Below the pieces are notes generated by a model, which saw only the letters and a list, made by a program, of their open reading frames with translations, was not told the DNA's origin and did no database searches. From Xylogone sp. PMI_703 (taxonomy: Eukaryota; Ascomycota; Leotiomycetes), in assembly GCA_021399445.1 (NCBI GenBank), contig JAJTUQ010000006.1, positions 248,001 through 312,000 of the forward strand: DNA of 64,000 bases, read 5' to 3'. This document shows, piece after piece, positions 44,654-56,187 of the stretch. The position numbers and the translations under genes were made by a program. Numbering within the stretch: position 1 is the stretch's first letter; each line of letters starts with the position of its first letter.

Positions 44654-46150
44654 TCACCGCCCATAAGTCCCCAACTCTGCTTCTCCTGACGGCGAAACCG
44701 AATGATGCAACGGCGGGCTATGTGGACTATCCATCTCCGCAATCTGCACCATGGGAGGGCTCTGCGGTGGTGGTGGCGGCGGACTCATCCTCGGATCGTA
44801 CGCAGGTACGAATCCCGGATGGTCAGGGGGTTTTGGTATGTAATATCCACTAGGCACTGATGACATATAGGATTCGTGAGGGCCGGGAGGGAAACTTTGG
44901 TGGTGCGGGTCGGGCGTATGGGTGGGCTGGATTGGAGACCCGTAGCCGCCAGCTTGGTAGGGGGCTGGCATCATCTGCGGTTGTTGCTGCTGCTGCCGTC
45001 TCGATGGCCGTCTACGGAGGAAGTACAGCAACAGCCCAACTGCTATCAGGACAACGGCTGCACCGCCGATGGCGATCCCTGCGATTGCTCCGGACGAGAG
45101 CTTGGATCCGCCAGATGTTGGTGTTGCGGTTGTAGAGGTAGGAGGTGGGGTAGAAGAGGTCGAGGTCGGGTCTGAAGATGGAGTGCTTGATGGTGAGGAT
45201 GGAGCAGTGGTCTGTGGTGGTGGTGATGAGTCGTTCCCTGCTCCACCAGGCCCAATATCAACATAGGCCGCGCAATCAGGGCTCGGCGCTGCGAGAGGAC
45301 ACTCTGTTGCTTGGCAGAGAGAATTGAGCATGCCATTGATTGGAGGCGCACATCTGATATTGTATCGAGAATTCATGTAGGTGCTTAACGTCTCGGCATC
45401 AGTGTCTGAAAAGCCAAAATATTTGCTCGCCGTCGTTAGCTGGTCGATGAAGTGTCCCAGATGGGTCTGGTTAAGATTCATGTATTTGTGGACATATGCA
45501 AGGTTGATAGGACCGCCGCTTTCGTTCGTTTTGGGGAAGTCTCGCACGAGGGAGCAGTCAAAAATGAAGCCAAACGCGGTGAAGAAGTGAGTAAAGAGCC
45601 GGCTGTTTTCAAATATGCCATCATTAGCTTCAGGAAGGCCCATTAGAAAACAGTAAGACATTGGATGCAACGCACTACTCGTTCGTCGTATTAGCTATCA
45701 CGACATTATCGGTGTCCCCATCTAGGAAGCTCATCAGCGGCGCCTGAGCTCCGCCATCTAGCCAGTTGATGCCCACAGGCTGGTTATTGAGGTTTGTTGT
45801 TGCTTCTAATCCAATTATTAGCAACCCAACACAATAACAGCCGCAGAAAGGTGATGCAAGGCACTCATACTTGATCCATCAAACCATGATCTCAAGTTGA
45901 CCCTCAACCCTTCAAAAGTCCCCGGATTAAGTATCCCCGTACTATCATTCGACGCCCCTGGGAGATGAGTACCTCCACCAAAAGCAAGCGCGACAATATT
46001 CTGCATCAACCGGAACTGCGTCGTGCTGGTATTCGTGCCGTACAATGTGGTAGCATAGTAATCACATATTGAAGAGTTGCTGGGCCTCTGAGCAAGACTC
46101 CCTCGTCCCGCTGCTACCAGCGAGACCACAACGGTGAGAAGGAACCGCAT
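44654..46150 (-). CDS. Secreted/mucin-like single-pass membrane protein, possible cell-wall sensor
   Basis: This three-exon gene encodes 451 aa (45871-46150, 45679-45805, 44654-45602). A signal peptide (MRFLLTVVVSLVAAGRGSLA) precedes a cysteine-containing, N-glycosylated ectodomain (SICDYYATTLYGTN, NWLDGGAQAPLMSFLDG, VHKYMNLNQTHLGHFIDQL, RCAPPING, ECPLAAPSPDC). This ectodomain belongs to a conserved but unnamed ascomycete family. A Ser/Thr/Pro stalk follows, then one membrane helix (GAIAGIAIGGAAVVLIAVGLLLYFL). The cytosolic tail is Arg-rich and then Gln- and Pro-rich (QQQQQ, PPPPPP). The layout resembles wall-stress or mating sensors that signal through the tail, but no kinase or known docking motif is seen. 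The ligand is unknown. Confidence 0.82.
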
Positions 46151-47286
46151 ATCAAACCACGCCTGCACACGGGAATCGTGACAGAAGTTTTGCAAGAAGG
46201 ATTCCGCGAGACACAGAAGAGGAGAGATTAAGGAAGCAAGAGCGTAAGCAGGCGCAGCAATTGCGGCAGCCTTAAGTGGCTATTGGGGAGGGGGTGGTGT
46301 TCTTCGATTTGCAGGAATATTCGCACTTTCCCAGAACAAAGAGACTCGGCGCCTGCACTCATGCCTCCCGCAGCCTCATAGCCCCGACAACTCACAGTCA
46401 CCACGCTGCCTCACATAGCTCGTCGTATTGGTGGCTCATGGTCGGGGTTGTCCCTTCAATGTGGCTTCGTCCACTGACGGATCGCGAAATCAGCCCTCAT
46501 TGTTCAGATTCCTTGCCGCGTTGGGCTCGATGCCTCTTTTCCAAGACGACTAGCAAGAGCCAAGAGCTGGGGCTGCGTCCGCCACATATTCGCGCTCTGT
46601 CATAGCATTGGACTGGTACCCGTCATTGAGCCGTTCTGGGTTCCATGCTGCCGGAGCGGTCGCAGCTTTTAAGACAATAGTAAAAATTTCCGACATGGTT
46701 AATTGCGATTCAATCAAACGGTGTACCCTGTACCTTACATAGCATGTGGTTGTTGCTCAATCTACAACAAAGTGGTGGAGATAACGTAAAGACAAAGAAA
46801 TCATCACCCGTCTCTGCCTTCCACTTGGGGTTAGCACGGGCTTGCCTTCTCAGCAAATCAAGGGACCGCTATTTGACGTACAGGCGTGCGGTACTGAATA
46901 ATCAATAATCCAAGCCTTGGAGTCTCAAAAGGAAGGGCCTTTGAACATTTGAAAGAGGCGTAAGTAAGCGAGAGGAGAGAGCCAAGTAAAGCTACAGTGA
47001 ACTTACCTTGTTCGCGAAGGCCTAATTTTTTAATCTATTTAAACTAAGCTATTGCTAGATCTAGATTTCCAGGTTCTAGATTTCGCCCTATGGCCATCAC
47101 CTCGGGTAGCTTTCATTGCTTTACTGGAATTGAAAGTCACGTTGTTCCGTCACGCTGTCCTAAGGTTAGTCATTACTTTGAAAATCGCCTCATATCGAAG
47201 TAGTCTTTCCAGTATATGATATTTCCAAATCTTGTTATCCAAACTAGTAAAGCTCAAGGATGCGTACATACTCAAGCCATACAGTA
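46151..47286. other. Intergenic region, no gene seen
   Basis: This 1.1 kb stretch holds the promoter of the mucin-like gene and the 3' end of the SET gene. An open frame at 46276-46605 (+) shows no recognisable content. Confidence 0.45.
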
Positions 47287-48458
47287 TCAAAACGCCATAA
47301 AGTAGCTCTGCACTAAGCGCTTGAGATCACAAGCTGCCTGGTATTCTTCACTATCTTCTCCCAAACACTTGCGCTCAATATCTACCGCCTTATCTGCCCA
47401 GCTACCGGCTTCCTCTAGGTGCCCTAACTTTACCGCATATTTTATAGCTAAGGTGTAGAACACTCCAAGAGTATCCGACTCTTCCATCCCCTCCTTCTCC
47501 ATAAACCTAATCCCCCTTTGGAGGATACCAACAGCCCTCCCATAATCTTTTTCAGTCCAATTTTCTCCATCATTTTCTACTCGCCGCTTCTCCTCTAAAC
47601 GGTTAAATTTGGAGAAGCAGTCTTCTATTGCTCTCCTGCAGCGGTCTTTCTCCTCATCTGCGCTCTCGCAAGCCGTGCATTGGCAGTGGAATCCCCAGTT
47701 TGCCAGGAGCTTGCGTCGTATCAAGGTTGTGTGACAGATATCGATGTACGAAGTGAGGAGCTCTTCATTTGGTTGAATATCACGGAGAGCATGGACTGTA
47801 AGACGGTTTATTAAGGGGTTGTATCGGTGAAAGACGTTTGGTGCGCAAGAGTGGTTTAATCTAGCGGACTGCCATGCCGAGTTAGAAATTCTGTATTTAA
47901 CCAGCATACAGATTCCCGAGAATTGAAGAGCTCACCATGAGAAAGACTCCAAGCCTTTTATCTCCGTTCTGAAGTCGTACGGTAAACCGATTAGTCTCGT
48001 ATATCGACCACGCCAACTCGTACTTCTCCACAAACGCATTGAAGTCTTCGGATGACCCTTCTATAAGCAATATCAGTAAAGACCCCTGCCATTTGCAATT
48101 CGTACGATGGCAAGTGCATACTACCTTTATAGTATCTCCGCAGGTTCTCAATATGTGACACATCTTTGTTCGGCTTAGAGGCTGCCAGGGCCCAAAAAGC
48201 AGCTTCCTTCTCCGCTGGTAGAGCTTTCACAAAGCTATACAGCTGCACGTGGTCTATATCGTCTGGTAAAATGAATAGAGGGTCTTCACAGAATATACGC
48301 GTCCCCGACGGAATCACGGAGGTGGCGAAAGCTCCAATGCCGCTCCATGGGGTAGTTCGTTCCTCATAGAGGTCTGAACGAATTCGGTGTTCGCTGTCAG
48401 CAAGCTTACTACCAATCAGGCTAAGCCTTGGAACATCTGTAAGTGCTACCGTCTGCAT
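47287..48458 (-). CDS. SET-domain protein (SMYD-like, split SET without MYND)
   Basis: This three-exon gene encodes 346 aa (48125-48458, 47936-48060, 47287-47868). The N-terminal GIGAFATSVIPSGTRIFCEDPLF is the first SET segment. NHSCAPN at 158-164, ALRDIQPNEELLTSYID and the post-SET cysteines in GFHCQCTACES complete the SAM/lysine-channel fold. The C-terminus is helical and TPR-like (GRAVGILQRGIRFMEKEG, YTLAIKYAVKLGHLEEAGSW). Such proteins methylate lysines on histones or other proteins. The usual MYND zinc finger of animal SMYDs is absent, as in most fungal relatives. Splicing at AG 47869-47870 joins the HSC motif in frame. Confidence 0.87.
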
Positions 48459-50270
48459 TGTCAGCGCTTTTTAGTGTAGCGATAGAATCCGGTATTCGAT
48501 CCCCTATCAGGGCAGGGGTTTGGCTCGAATATTGGGGTAGCCGGGAGTGAGCCTATAGCCAGATGTGTATAGGGTTATCTCCAATGTAAAGATAAAGATG
48601 ATGCAAGTCTCATAAGACCATTATGGTCTCTCTGGATCCTCGGAGTGTGATACCGCTGAATGGCACGGATCTCATTTCTGAGCCATTTCCGTCAAGATAC
48701 GGCTATAAAAATGGTAACATATAGACATCTTGACTACTTTCTAATCAACTATTATTTTTCACTTGATACCTGCCGTTTAGGAGGCACTCAGCAGACGCAG
48801 AAAGCTTGAAAGAGAAAAATGCCTCAGTCTGACTTCTAAAATACCCTTTTCCACCCAAACGAAGAAGGTGGCGTTGTTGCCAGCACTGAAAAAAAAGGGG
48901 ACCCGCCGAGCACGTGTGCGGGATATCTCTAAGCTTAATTGGCCCATGGCGAGTAGATACACTATTCCGAATATGGAGTTCTTAAATTTTTGCTTTGGTA
49001 GAGCTGACTTGATTTCTAAGCTCTAAGTCAGCTTGGCATTGTGTCATTTTCAAACAAGTACCTTAAAATATAGATGAAATATACGGGCGGCATATGAAGT
49101 ATTTATATTATAAATGATAATTTCTCCAAGGAAAAGATGTTTATTTTGTATCCAATGAAGATAATCTGATATATCTACAAGACTAAGATTTAAAATGCCA
49201 TGAAGAGTCAATTCATAACGATTGCCAACCTTCAATGGGGCCATAGTCTTGTACCTGCTTAAGGAGCGGCCTGCTAAGGGTGAATACAGAATTATCACTA
49301 ACGTGAATCATGATTTTTTCAGCAAGTATATTACATTTTGTAGTATGATATCATTGTTCGTAGGTCCATGTAACAAATTCGAGCCAGCATAGCAAATATC
49401 TCCATACGATCAATGTTACTGTACAAAGAGCGGCTCGTCAGTGGACCCTGGGTGGCCCCAAACACCGATCAAGGTGCCGAAATCTGGCGACTACTGTACC
49501 AAGCCACCAAATGCTTCGTATTGAAACACTATATTCTACCGGATACTTCCAGAATTGTTGGTTGCATAAAGCCATGAAGGACAATGTTGACTGAGCGGAC
49601 AGGTCCCGCTCGCCCCTCATAGAATAAATCCCGCCTACCGTTTTCCCACTATAGCTACGACTAGTAGGACATTTCTAATCAGAAATTTTGGTGGTTTCCT
49701 TATACACCCAATACAGCAAGTGTTTCCCGTTTAGGAAAGGGCGTCGAATCCCAATAGCGCTGTGAATTATTGGTAGGGATTTCCCTTCATTACCCATCCC
49801 TAAGTTGAAGCATCCGAAGATGAGGGTAATCGTATAGTCTCACGAAAATTGTTCTAGAACTAAGTTCCTGCTATTACGTTTTATGGTATATTTACCGAAC
49901 TATTAACCTTCTAGTGTTAACGGGATGCATTGTATCGAGTTACATTCGCTTTCTAGTTTGAGAGCCATTTTCATGAGATTATACGGCATTTGCCTTCAAG
50001 CTCTTTATCTCTATTCAGTCAATATGTCCCAATCGGGGTCTCAGACTAGGACATAGTAAATATTTATTATCAATCATCCGGAGAATGGTGGATTTCCTGC
50101 ACCAATGGAAGTACTATGTGTAAAGAGTCCCTATTATACAAATGCCGTAGTATCTCTCAAGGTTTGCAAAAACGAACAGTTAACTAATAGACATATTCAT
50201 TTCTATACAGAGAGCCGATAGCATCATTGCATCCCTCAACTAAAGCTTCCATGATCACCTTCGGTCCATA
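48459..50270. other. Long intergenic region, no gene seen
   Basis: This 1.8 kb AT-rich stretch between divergent genes has several 60-80 codon frames, none with recognisable content. It should hold the SET-gene promoter on the left and the GFA-gene promoter on the right. I saw no bounded repeat. Confidence 0.45.
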
Positions 50271-50714
50271 ATGCCGCAATCATCGTGTCTCTGTGGCGCA
50301 AATGTCATCACCTTTGGGCCTCCAGAGTTAAAATTCAAGTGCCACTGCAAAGATGAGCGAAAACTCACCGGCGCTGCATTCTCGTTGAACTACATTGTAT
50401 CAACCGATAACTTGAAAGTTATCAAAGGAGATTTACAAACCTGGGGTTTTCCTGTAGAAAGTGGGAATTTCATGGCGAATCACTGCTGTGGACAATGTGG
50501 TAGCTTGTTATACAGGGCATCAACCGGATTTCCAGGAAAAGTCGCCATAAAAGTAGGATGTGTCGACGACGATAAAGTAGTAAATGACTATGTACCGGAA
50601 GTGGAAATTTTCACGAGGAGTAGGGCACCATGGGTAGCGCCTATTGAGGGCGCTGCCCAAAATTGGGGTGACTTTGGGACCGGCGAGCGTCCACCAAATT
50701 CTACGTCTGTATGA
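50271..50714 (+). CDS. GFA/CENP-V domain protein
   Basis: This single-exon 147-aa protein has the zinc-binding pattern of the glutathione-dependent formaldehyde-activating (GFA) fold: C6-x-C8 in SSCLCGAN, C24-x-C26 in KCHCKDERK and C73-x2-C76 in HCCGQCGS. The C-terminus has the usual EIFTRSRAPWVAPIEGA. Proteins of this fold bind thiol adducts, and few have a proven reaction. The position often occupied by a further cysteine in CHCxxC is Glu29, which also occurs in a fungal sub-branch written CHCxDERKLTG. It stands alone, with no linked formaldehyde genes. Confidence 0.88.
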   Translation: MPQSSCLCGANVITFGPPELKFKCHCKDERKLTGAAFSLNYIVSTDNLKVIKGDLQTWGFPVESGNFMANHCCGQCGSLLYRASTGFPGKVAIKVGCVDDDKVVNDYVPEVEIFTRSRAPWVAPIEGAAQNWGDFGTGERPPNSTSV

Positions 50715-52778
50715 TGAAAGTGAAATAGCTCCTAAAATCTTGAGAGGATTTAGACATGCTAGACTAGGTCATGCAATGAAGTTGAAGGTGGTTTTGTACT
50801 CTAGATAAATTTGAGTCCACTTTATTACAAAAATTCCAGCTGGGCATCGGCCTATAATGTTTTATATTGTTCTTCATGGATCTCCTGCTCATTCAAGTGA
50901 TAATCCGGTCTTTTAAGTCTCTTTATTCTAGCTCCTGTGAACTATGATCCGAGGTCTATCCAGCAATAGTATGGAGAAGACAATCATATTAGCTCACCAA
51001 GGAGTAGATGTTTTTCACGTTCAATCAGGAAGAAAACCGAGATTGACTATAATCGTTTTAAGAACTCCGATTTCCTAAGCCTTTCAGGCTGGACTTGCCA
51101 TTGGCAGACCACTGAGGGAGTCCCTGGCTTTGATGAAAACCAGCTCCACTTGGAGCGCTACTCTTCGCCTTGATGCACGCGGGCTGCAGAATGAGACCAG
51201 CTCTGCATCAGAATGCAAGGACGGCAGTTCCCCGACACTGTTGTTTATTGGTACCCAATCACTACGACGTTCGACGTTGCAGCCAGAGGGAGGCTTGGTT
51301 GCCACTATCGATGATAGCTGGGCAAAGGAGTATGGAGTCCAGGCCTGGCCAGAGCGAAGAATGGAAAATGTAGGTCGGGGTATTACGAGTTTCTCGTACT
51401 TGGTGTTCCAAGAGTTAGAAGTGGCCCAGTCATCCTTTTTTGGCATCGCAGCCAGGAGCGGAGAAAGGCTATCAAACACTAGAACGGGAGGAGTCGAGAT
51501 GTCTCCGTGGATTTGCCTTCGACTTAAATGCTGGATTGAAACGGACAAGCATATCACGCCGCAGTTCTGCATCCGGTAACACAGGAAATGGCTCTGTCAG
51601 CACGTCCTCAGCCATTTGCCAAGCGGCTTACTCCATCTCAGTTTACAGCGTTGCATTATTGGAGGCAGCATGTCGGCGTACGTGTAAGCCAAGAACAGTA
51701 AAGGCTGGAATTATCAGAGGCCAGAGTGGAAAGTGACGGCCACAACGCTTACAGGAGATATTGCACAGAGCTTGATTAATTGTTAATCAGGACAGGATAA
51801 GTTACGGATAAGGAAACGGATATTAATAACGGAATAATTAATACAGTTGATAGCGTATCTATTGAGCGACGATGCACCGGGATTGCTAATATGTGCCACC
51901 TTCAATGAGCAGTGTTTGAAAGTGTAGTCATACAACGCTGTGTTGCTTCCGCCCGCGAAGCGCCCCTACGAGTATAGCGAGTTGCAAGCTTTGTTTGTAA
52001 TCTGTAATGTTCCCGCATAAGTAATACAGTATCATAGAGAGCTGATCCGATTCTTCTAATAATGGCGTCTGTCCATAACGGTGCAACCCCTCTTCGTTTG
52101 AGGTCTTGCTGATCCCTTTTCACAGCCTTGCACGAGGCAATACTAGCCCACCTAGCTCTGCTTAAAGGCCCATTGACCAGTTTTTTAAAGTTATCCATTC
52201 TTCTCACTCACACACTCCCCTCCACTCTCTTTTCTCCTTTGGTAGATTTTCTTTGGGTTGCTTGCGTGGAATAGAAAAATTTACGATCGCAATGACGCTG
52301 GAGACTTTATGAACGACATCTCTCACCTCCTTTACGGTTGCTCTACCATTTCGCTAGAAAGAAGCCCGATTCTTGATCATATGTGCATATGTGCATACGT
52401 TTCTTCTCTTTTTGCCTAAATATTGCTGCGACACAGTTACACAGCATTAAATTTTAGAGCATCACTTCCAAGGTTCAGAAGCCTCAACTCTTTCAACTAC
52501 CAATAAAGAATGTTGATCACCGCGCAGCGACAAATGTCGCTAATGTGAGCACCCTGGTTTTCAGAGGCCAACCATTAATTTTCAAAGGATATTACCACAT
52601 TATTTCTGGATGAGGGATTTTAATTATATCTGCAAGTTTATCTGGGGATCTCACATTAATAAAGCTAGGCAATGCTTGAGGGATATAAGAGACTCTTTTG
52701 TTAAAAGGATACAGTCATTACTCACGCTAATACCGTCTTCTGGTTTCTAAGACTGCAAGCTAATAATTCTGACGTAAG
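50715..52778. other. Region with unassigned open frames
   Basis: This 2.06 kb stretch is ambiguous. Around 51084-51740 long frames overlap on both strands (162 aa on minus, 149 and 98 aa on plus), and a 101-aa minus frame lies at 51902-52207. I recognise none of them, and none has clear splice structure or domain motifs. Remnants of a decayed gene are possible. The right end holds the promoter of the CorA-like gene. Confidence 0.4.
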
Positions 52779-55147
52779 ATGGCGAGCATCAAGGATGATC
52801 AATGGCAGGATTCTTTCCCAGAGCCTCGAGAGTACCCAAGAGACTACCCCATCACAGTTCATACGTTCACTTCTGGGGTCCCATCTGTGGAACACTATTC
52901 AATGAACAAGTTTCTCGATGGGAAGGTTAAGCTTCCCGATGCCGACTTTACGTTTCGATGGTTCCACGTACCGGCAAATAACATGGAATGGGTTGAGGTG
53001 AGTGTTGGCTTCCACTTCCCCAAAACGCACGAGAACGGGTTACGTTGACGAGCGCCGACAATTGCAGAAATGTGTTGCAAAATGTGCCCCACAACTCTCC
53101 CGTCTGGATGAGAGAGCGTGGAAGCTCAAGCTACGCCCAGCTCTCCCAGGGATCATCCCACCACGGCACTCACGACAGATGGAACCTTCATGTATTGCTA
53201 ACGAGGATTTGGCGCTCAATGTCAACACACCTGCTACCGCAGCAGAGCCCGATACGAGTACAAGTTTACCAGGGCCGTCATCCCAAGGAAAGCTTCCGAA
53301 AGATGAGGGGTTGCAGCAACCTCTGCTCACACTCTACGTAAGCTCAATAACCTAATTTTTAAAGTTTTGGGCATTTTAAGCTTACATGTGAGGGTTTGAA
53401 ATCAGCTCCCATATATGAACTGGGATTCGTTTGGGGATTATTGTTCCCTCCGCCATACGTATCGCCACCGCCGACCCGTGAAACGACAAGACTCTCCGAG
53501 AAAGAAAATAGAAGGCCATCTAGCCCGGTTCCTGAATAGTAATCTCCCAGTTCACCCTCGAAGAACTCTTGATCAGTTTTACTACTCTTCTTTGCCAAAC
53601 ACAGAAGGCAGAGATAAGGACCAAACCATCTCCAAGTGGACTGGAACGAACGTTGAGGAAGAGGGCAGATCCGAGGCTGTAGAAGACAGTCTATTGATTA
53701 TGGTTGATCAGCTTTGGTGTTGGGTCCTTGATGACAGTAAGGTCTAATCCCAAGACATTGAATACCTTGGACCGAGCTCAGTCAAGTCATGTAACATTGC
53801 TCACCCAATCTGATCACTCCTAGAAACCGTCTTGTCGTTCTTCCCCGCTCATGATGCTCAATACCACGGATCAGGTTTCACCGATCTCTATCATAGTATA
53901 CAAAAGGATTGCTCGAGCTGCAAAACAGTCTGGCATTTATATTCCATTCTGGTTAAGGAGGCAACAACATATCTCTTTCGCCAGGAGAACAAGAAGTTTA
54001 TGGACTTTGTTGAAATGTACCGGTGGGTTACAGGCAAGAAGGTACATGCTCTCAAATAGGCTTCCGCAGTAGGAATTCTCCTGTCGATGCAAAATTTCTA
54101 TTAACGGATTTGTCTAGGCTGCACATCAAACCAGCTATTTCCAGGAATTCCAGCACCCGGAATCCGGTGGACCTCTGAGCCCCGCGGCACTCGACGACCA
54201 ACGCGAGCTGAAACTTGTGCTCGAGGTTGCCGACATCATCGATGAGCTAAAAATGATCCGGTATCTTATAGACAAGCAGAGAGAGGTGTTGAAAGCTCTC
54301 ATCGTGGCACTTCTAAAGCTTAATCCTTCCAGTGACAACCAACACAAGCAACCACTCTCTCAGACCATGGTATACAATAATTATTTCTACGAAGGGTCAA
54401 TAATGAATATTGTGGTTGAAAATCAAAATCACGAATCAGTCATTGGCGCTGCAGAAAGTTCTAAAATCCTTGCTCAAGGGATTGCCGTCCCTGCACGGGA
54501 CTCTATTGTGTTTATAGAAGAGGCGCTGGCGTTTCTCCTGACTGAAATTGACGATATTAGAAACCATGCAGAATACACGCACAAGATGGTAATTGATTTA
54601 TTTCACAGAATGTTCAACATCTATTAAGTGTGCTAATATTTTTGACATAATTCGCTTGAACTAGCTTCTCGATTTACTTGATCTTAAGCAAAAGACGGCA
54701 AGCCTGGCAGAGGCTCGATCAACAACTCAGCAAGGTCGTGCTATTATGCTCTTTACAATCATTACAATCATCTTTGTATGTCAGCGAGCAGACCTCTTGG
54801 TCTATGGCGTAAGAAGACTGATGTGATTCCGGTACAGCTGCCACTCTCTTTCTTCACCTCTTACTTCGGCCAAAATGTTTCCGAGATAACCGGTTCAAAC
54901 CAAAACCCCACTACATGGGATTTGTGGCGAATTGGAAGTACGTTCTTGCCTGCTTTCCGCTTCGCATGGAGCTGACTTCTCGATCTTAGCTCCTATTACC
55001 GTCGTGATTATAGTCTCAGCCTTGTTCATTGCCTTTTGTATCATGTACCCAGATAGTCGTCTTCTCTTTTGGAGAAGCGACCGGCGGCGCCACCAGATTA
55101 GAGACCCTTTACCCCTTAGTAATGATATTGTGGAAGCGATAGTGTGA
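52779..55147 (+). CDS. CorA-like membrane protein of the fungal STAND/HET-associated type
   Basis: This eight-exon gene encodes 625 aa (52779-52997, 53068-53337, 53406-53736, 53824-54041, 54118-54588, 54665-54775, 54838-54937, 54990-55147). Family marks in order are FRWFHVPANNMEWVE, HSRQMEPSC, LPYMNWDSFGDY, HPRRTLDQFYYSSLPNTEGRD, MVDQLWCWVLDD, a long coiled region (ADIIDELKMIRYLIDKQREVLKAL), RAIMLFTIITIIF, and the CorA-like pair of membrane helices with LPLSFFTSYFGQN at 541-553 between them. In true Mg2+ channels the loop is GMN; here it is GQN, so transport is uncertain. The family is expanded in Pezizomycotina, often near incompatibility genes. The reading frame is kept across all seven introns, so the gene looks intact. 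Confidence 0.87.
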
Positions 55148-56187
55148 GCGTAACAATAACGCTGGCTAGAGCATATAGGAATAGAGCTTATGCGACGGGA
55201 TCACGCAGAGCAACATAAACAACAAATACACAAGGCGAACGAACGAACCACTCCCTTGGTTGGGTATGAAAAGGTTGTTGATTGTTGTACGGTTGTAAGA
55301 ACCGTGCTCTACTTGTATCCCCCGGAGCCTCACACCATATCAGGCATCAATTGTTACAAGTATAATATATTATCTTTGATTTTTAAGATTTGAAATAAAT
55401 TTACGTATATCCTCATTATTTAATAAATTATTTAAAAATATATTAAATAAAAATAACAATACAATTAATTAGCATTAGAAAATAAGCTTTAAGAAGTAGA
55501 TATTTTACTTCTTGATCTTTTAGACAATATGTAACTGAAATTAAATAATTAAACGTTATCGTATAATTTGAGCGTATTTAAAGTGTAATATTCCACTGAA
55601 TTTGGAAAGTTTAGTTCTTAATTACATACGAGTAACCTGTGAACCTTTAAATTGCCTTTTTAGGAGTCTCATTTCCACTAGAACATTACAGAAGCTTAAT
55701 GAGTGCCTCTAAATTACCACACTGACCTCTTTCTTAATGGAATTATAATATACCCTCAAAATATGTCACGTTCTAGACGTGTATATAGTATGCTTAAAAC
55801 GTGTCAATTTAATAAATCGCATGCTCCCATTTTCAATTAACCTTTGCTACACCTAATACAAAGTAATGTAATAACGAAGACCTAACAATAGCATATACAT
55901 CGCATAGCATTGGACAATCTATTATATTTCTTTTAGACTATGGAACACTATTTTATACTCAACATCAGTCTGCCATACCTCTTCCCGAGCTCAAGAACTA
56001 TCTACGCTTGAATGGTGAGTTAAGCTGAGAAAGAGGGTCTCATGGAGCTTTCTAGGAAAAACGAAGATCCAACAGTTTAGAGAATCTATCCAAAGTTATT
56101 CGACGATTTTGGGACTGATTATGCAGTCCTTAAATAAGTTCGTGGTAACAGCTTAAGAGTTACTGATATCTACTAATATACTTATAG
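55148..56187. other. AT-rich island, no gene seen
   Basis: This 1.04 kb stretch, especially 55380-55640, is far richer in A+T than its surroundings and full of stops. It may be RIP-mutated or degraded transposon sequence. No terminal repeats were recognised. Confidence 0.5.

Noticed and set aside
48959..49300. Small minus-strand frame in the SET-GFA interval
   Set aside because: AT-rich, no recognisable sequence, no splice signals linking it to neighbours.
49715..49770. tRNA-like T-loop string (GGGCGTCGAATCCC)
   Set aside because: No matching acceptor stem, D-loop or anticodon arm at the right spacing.
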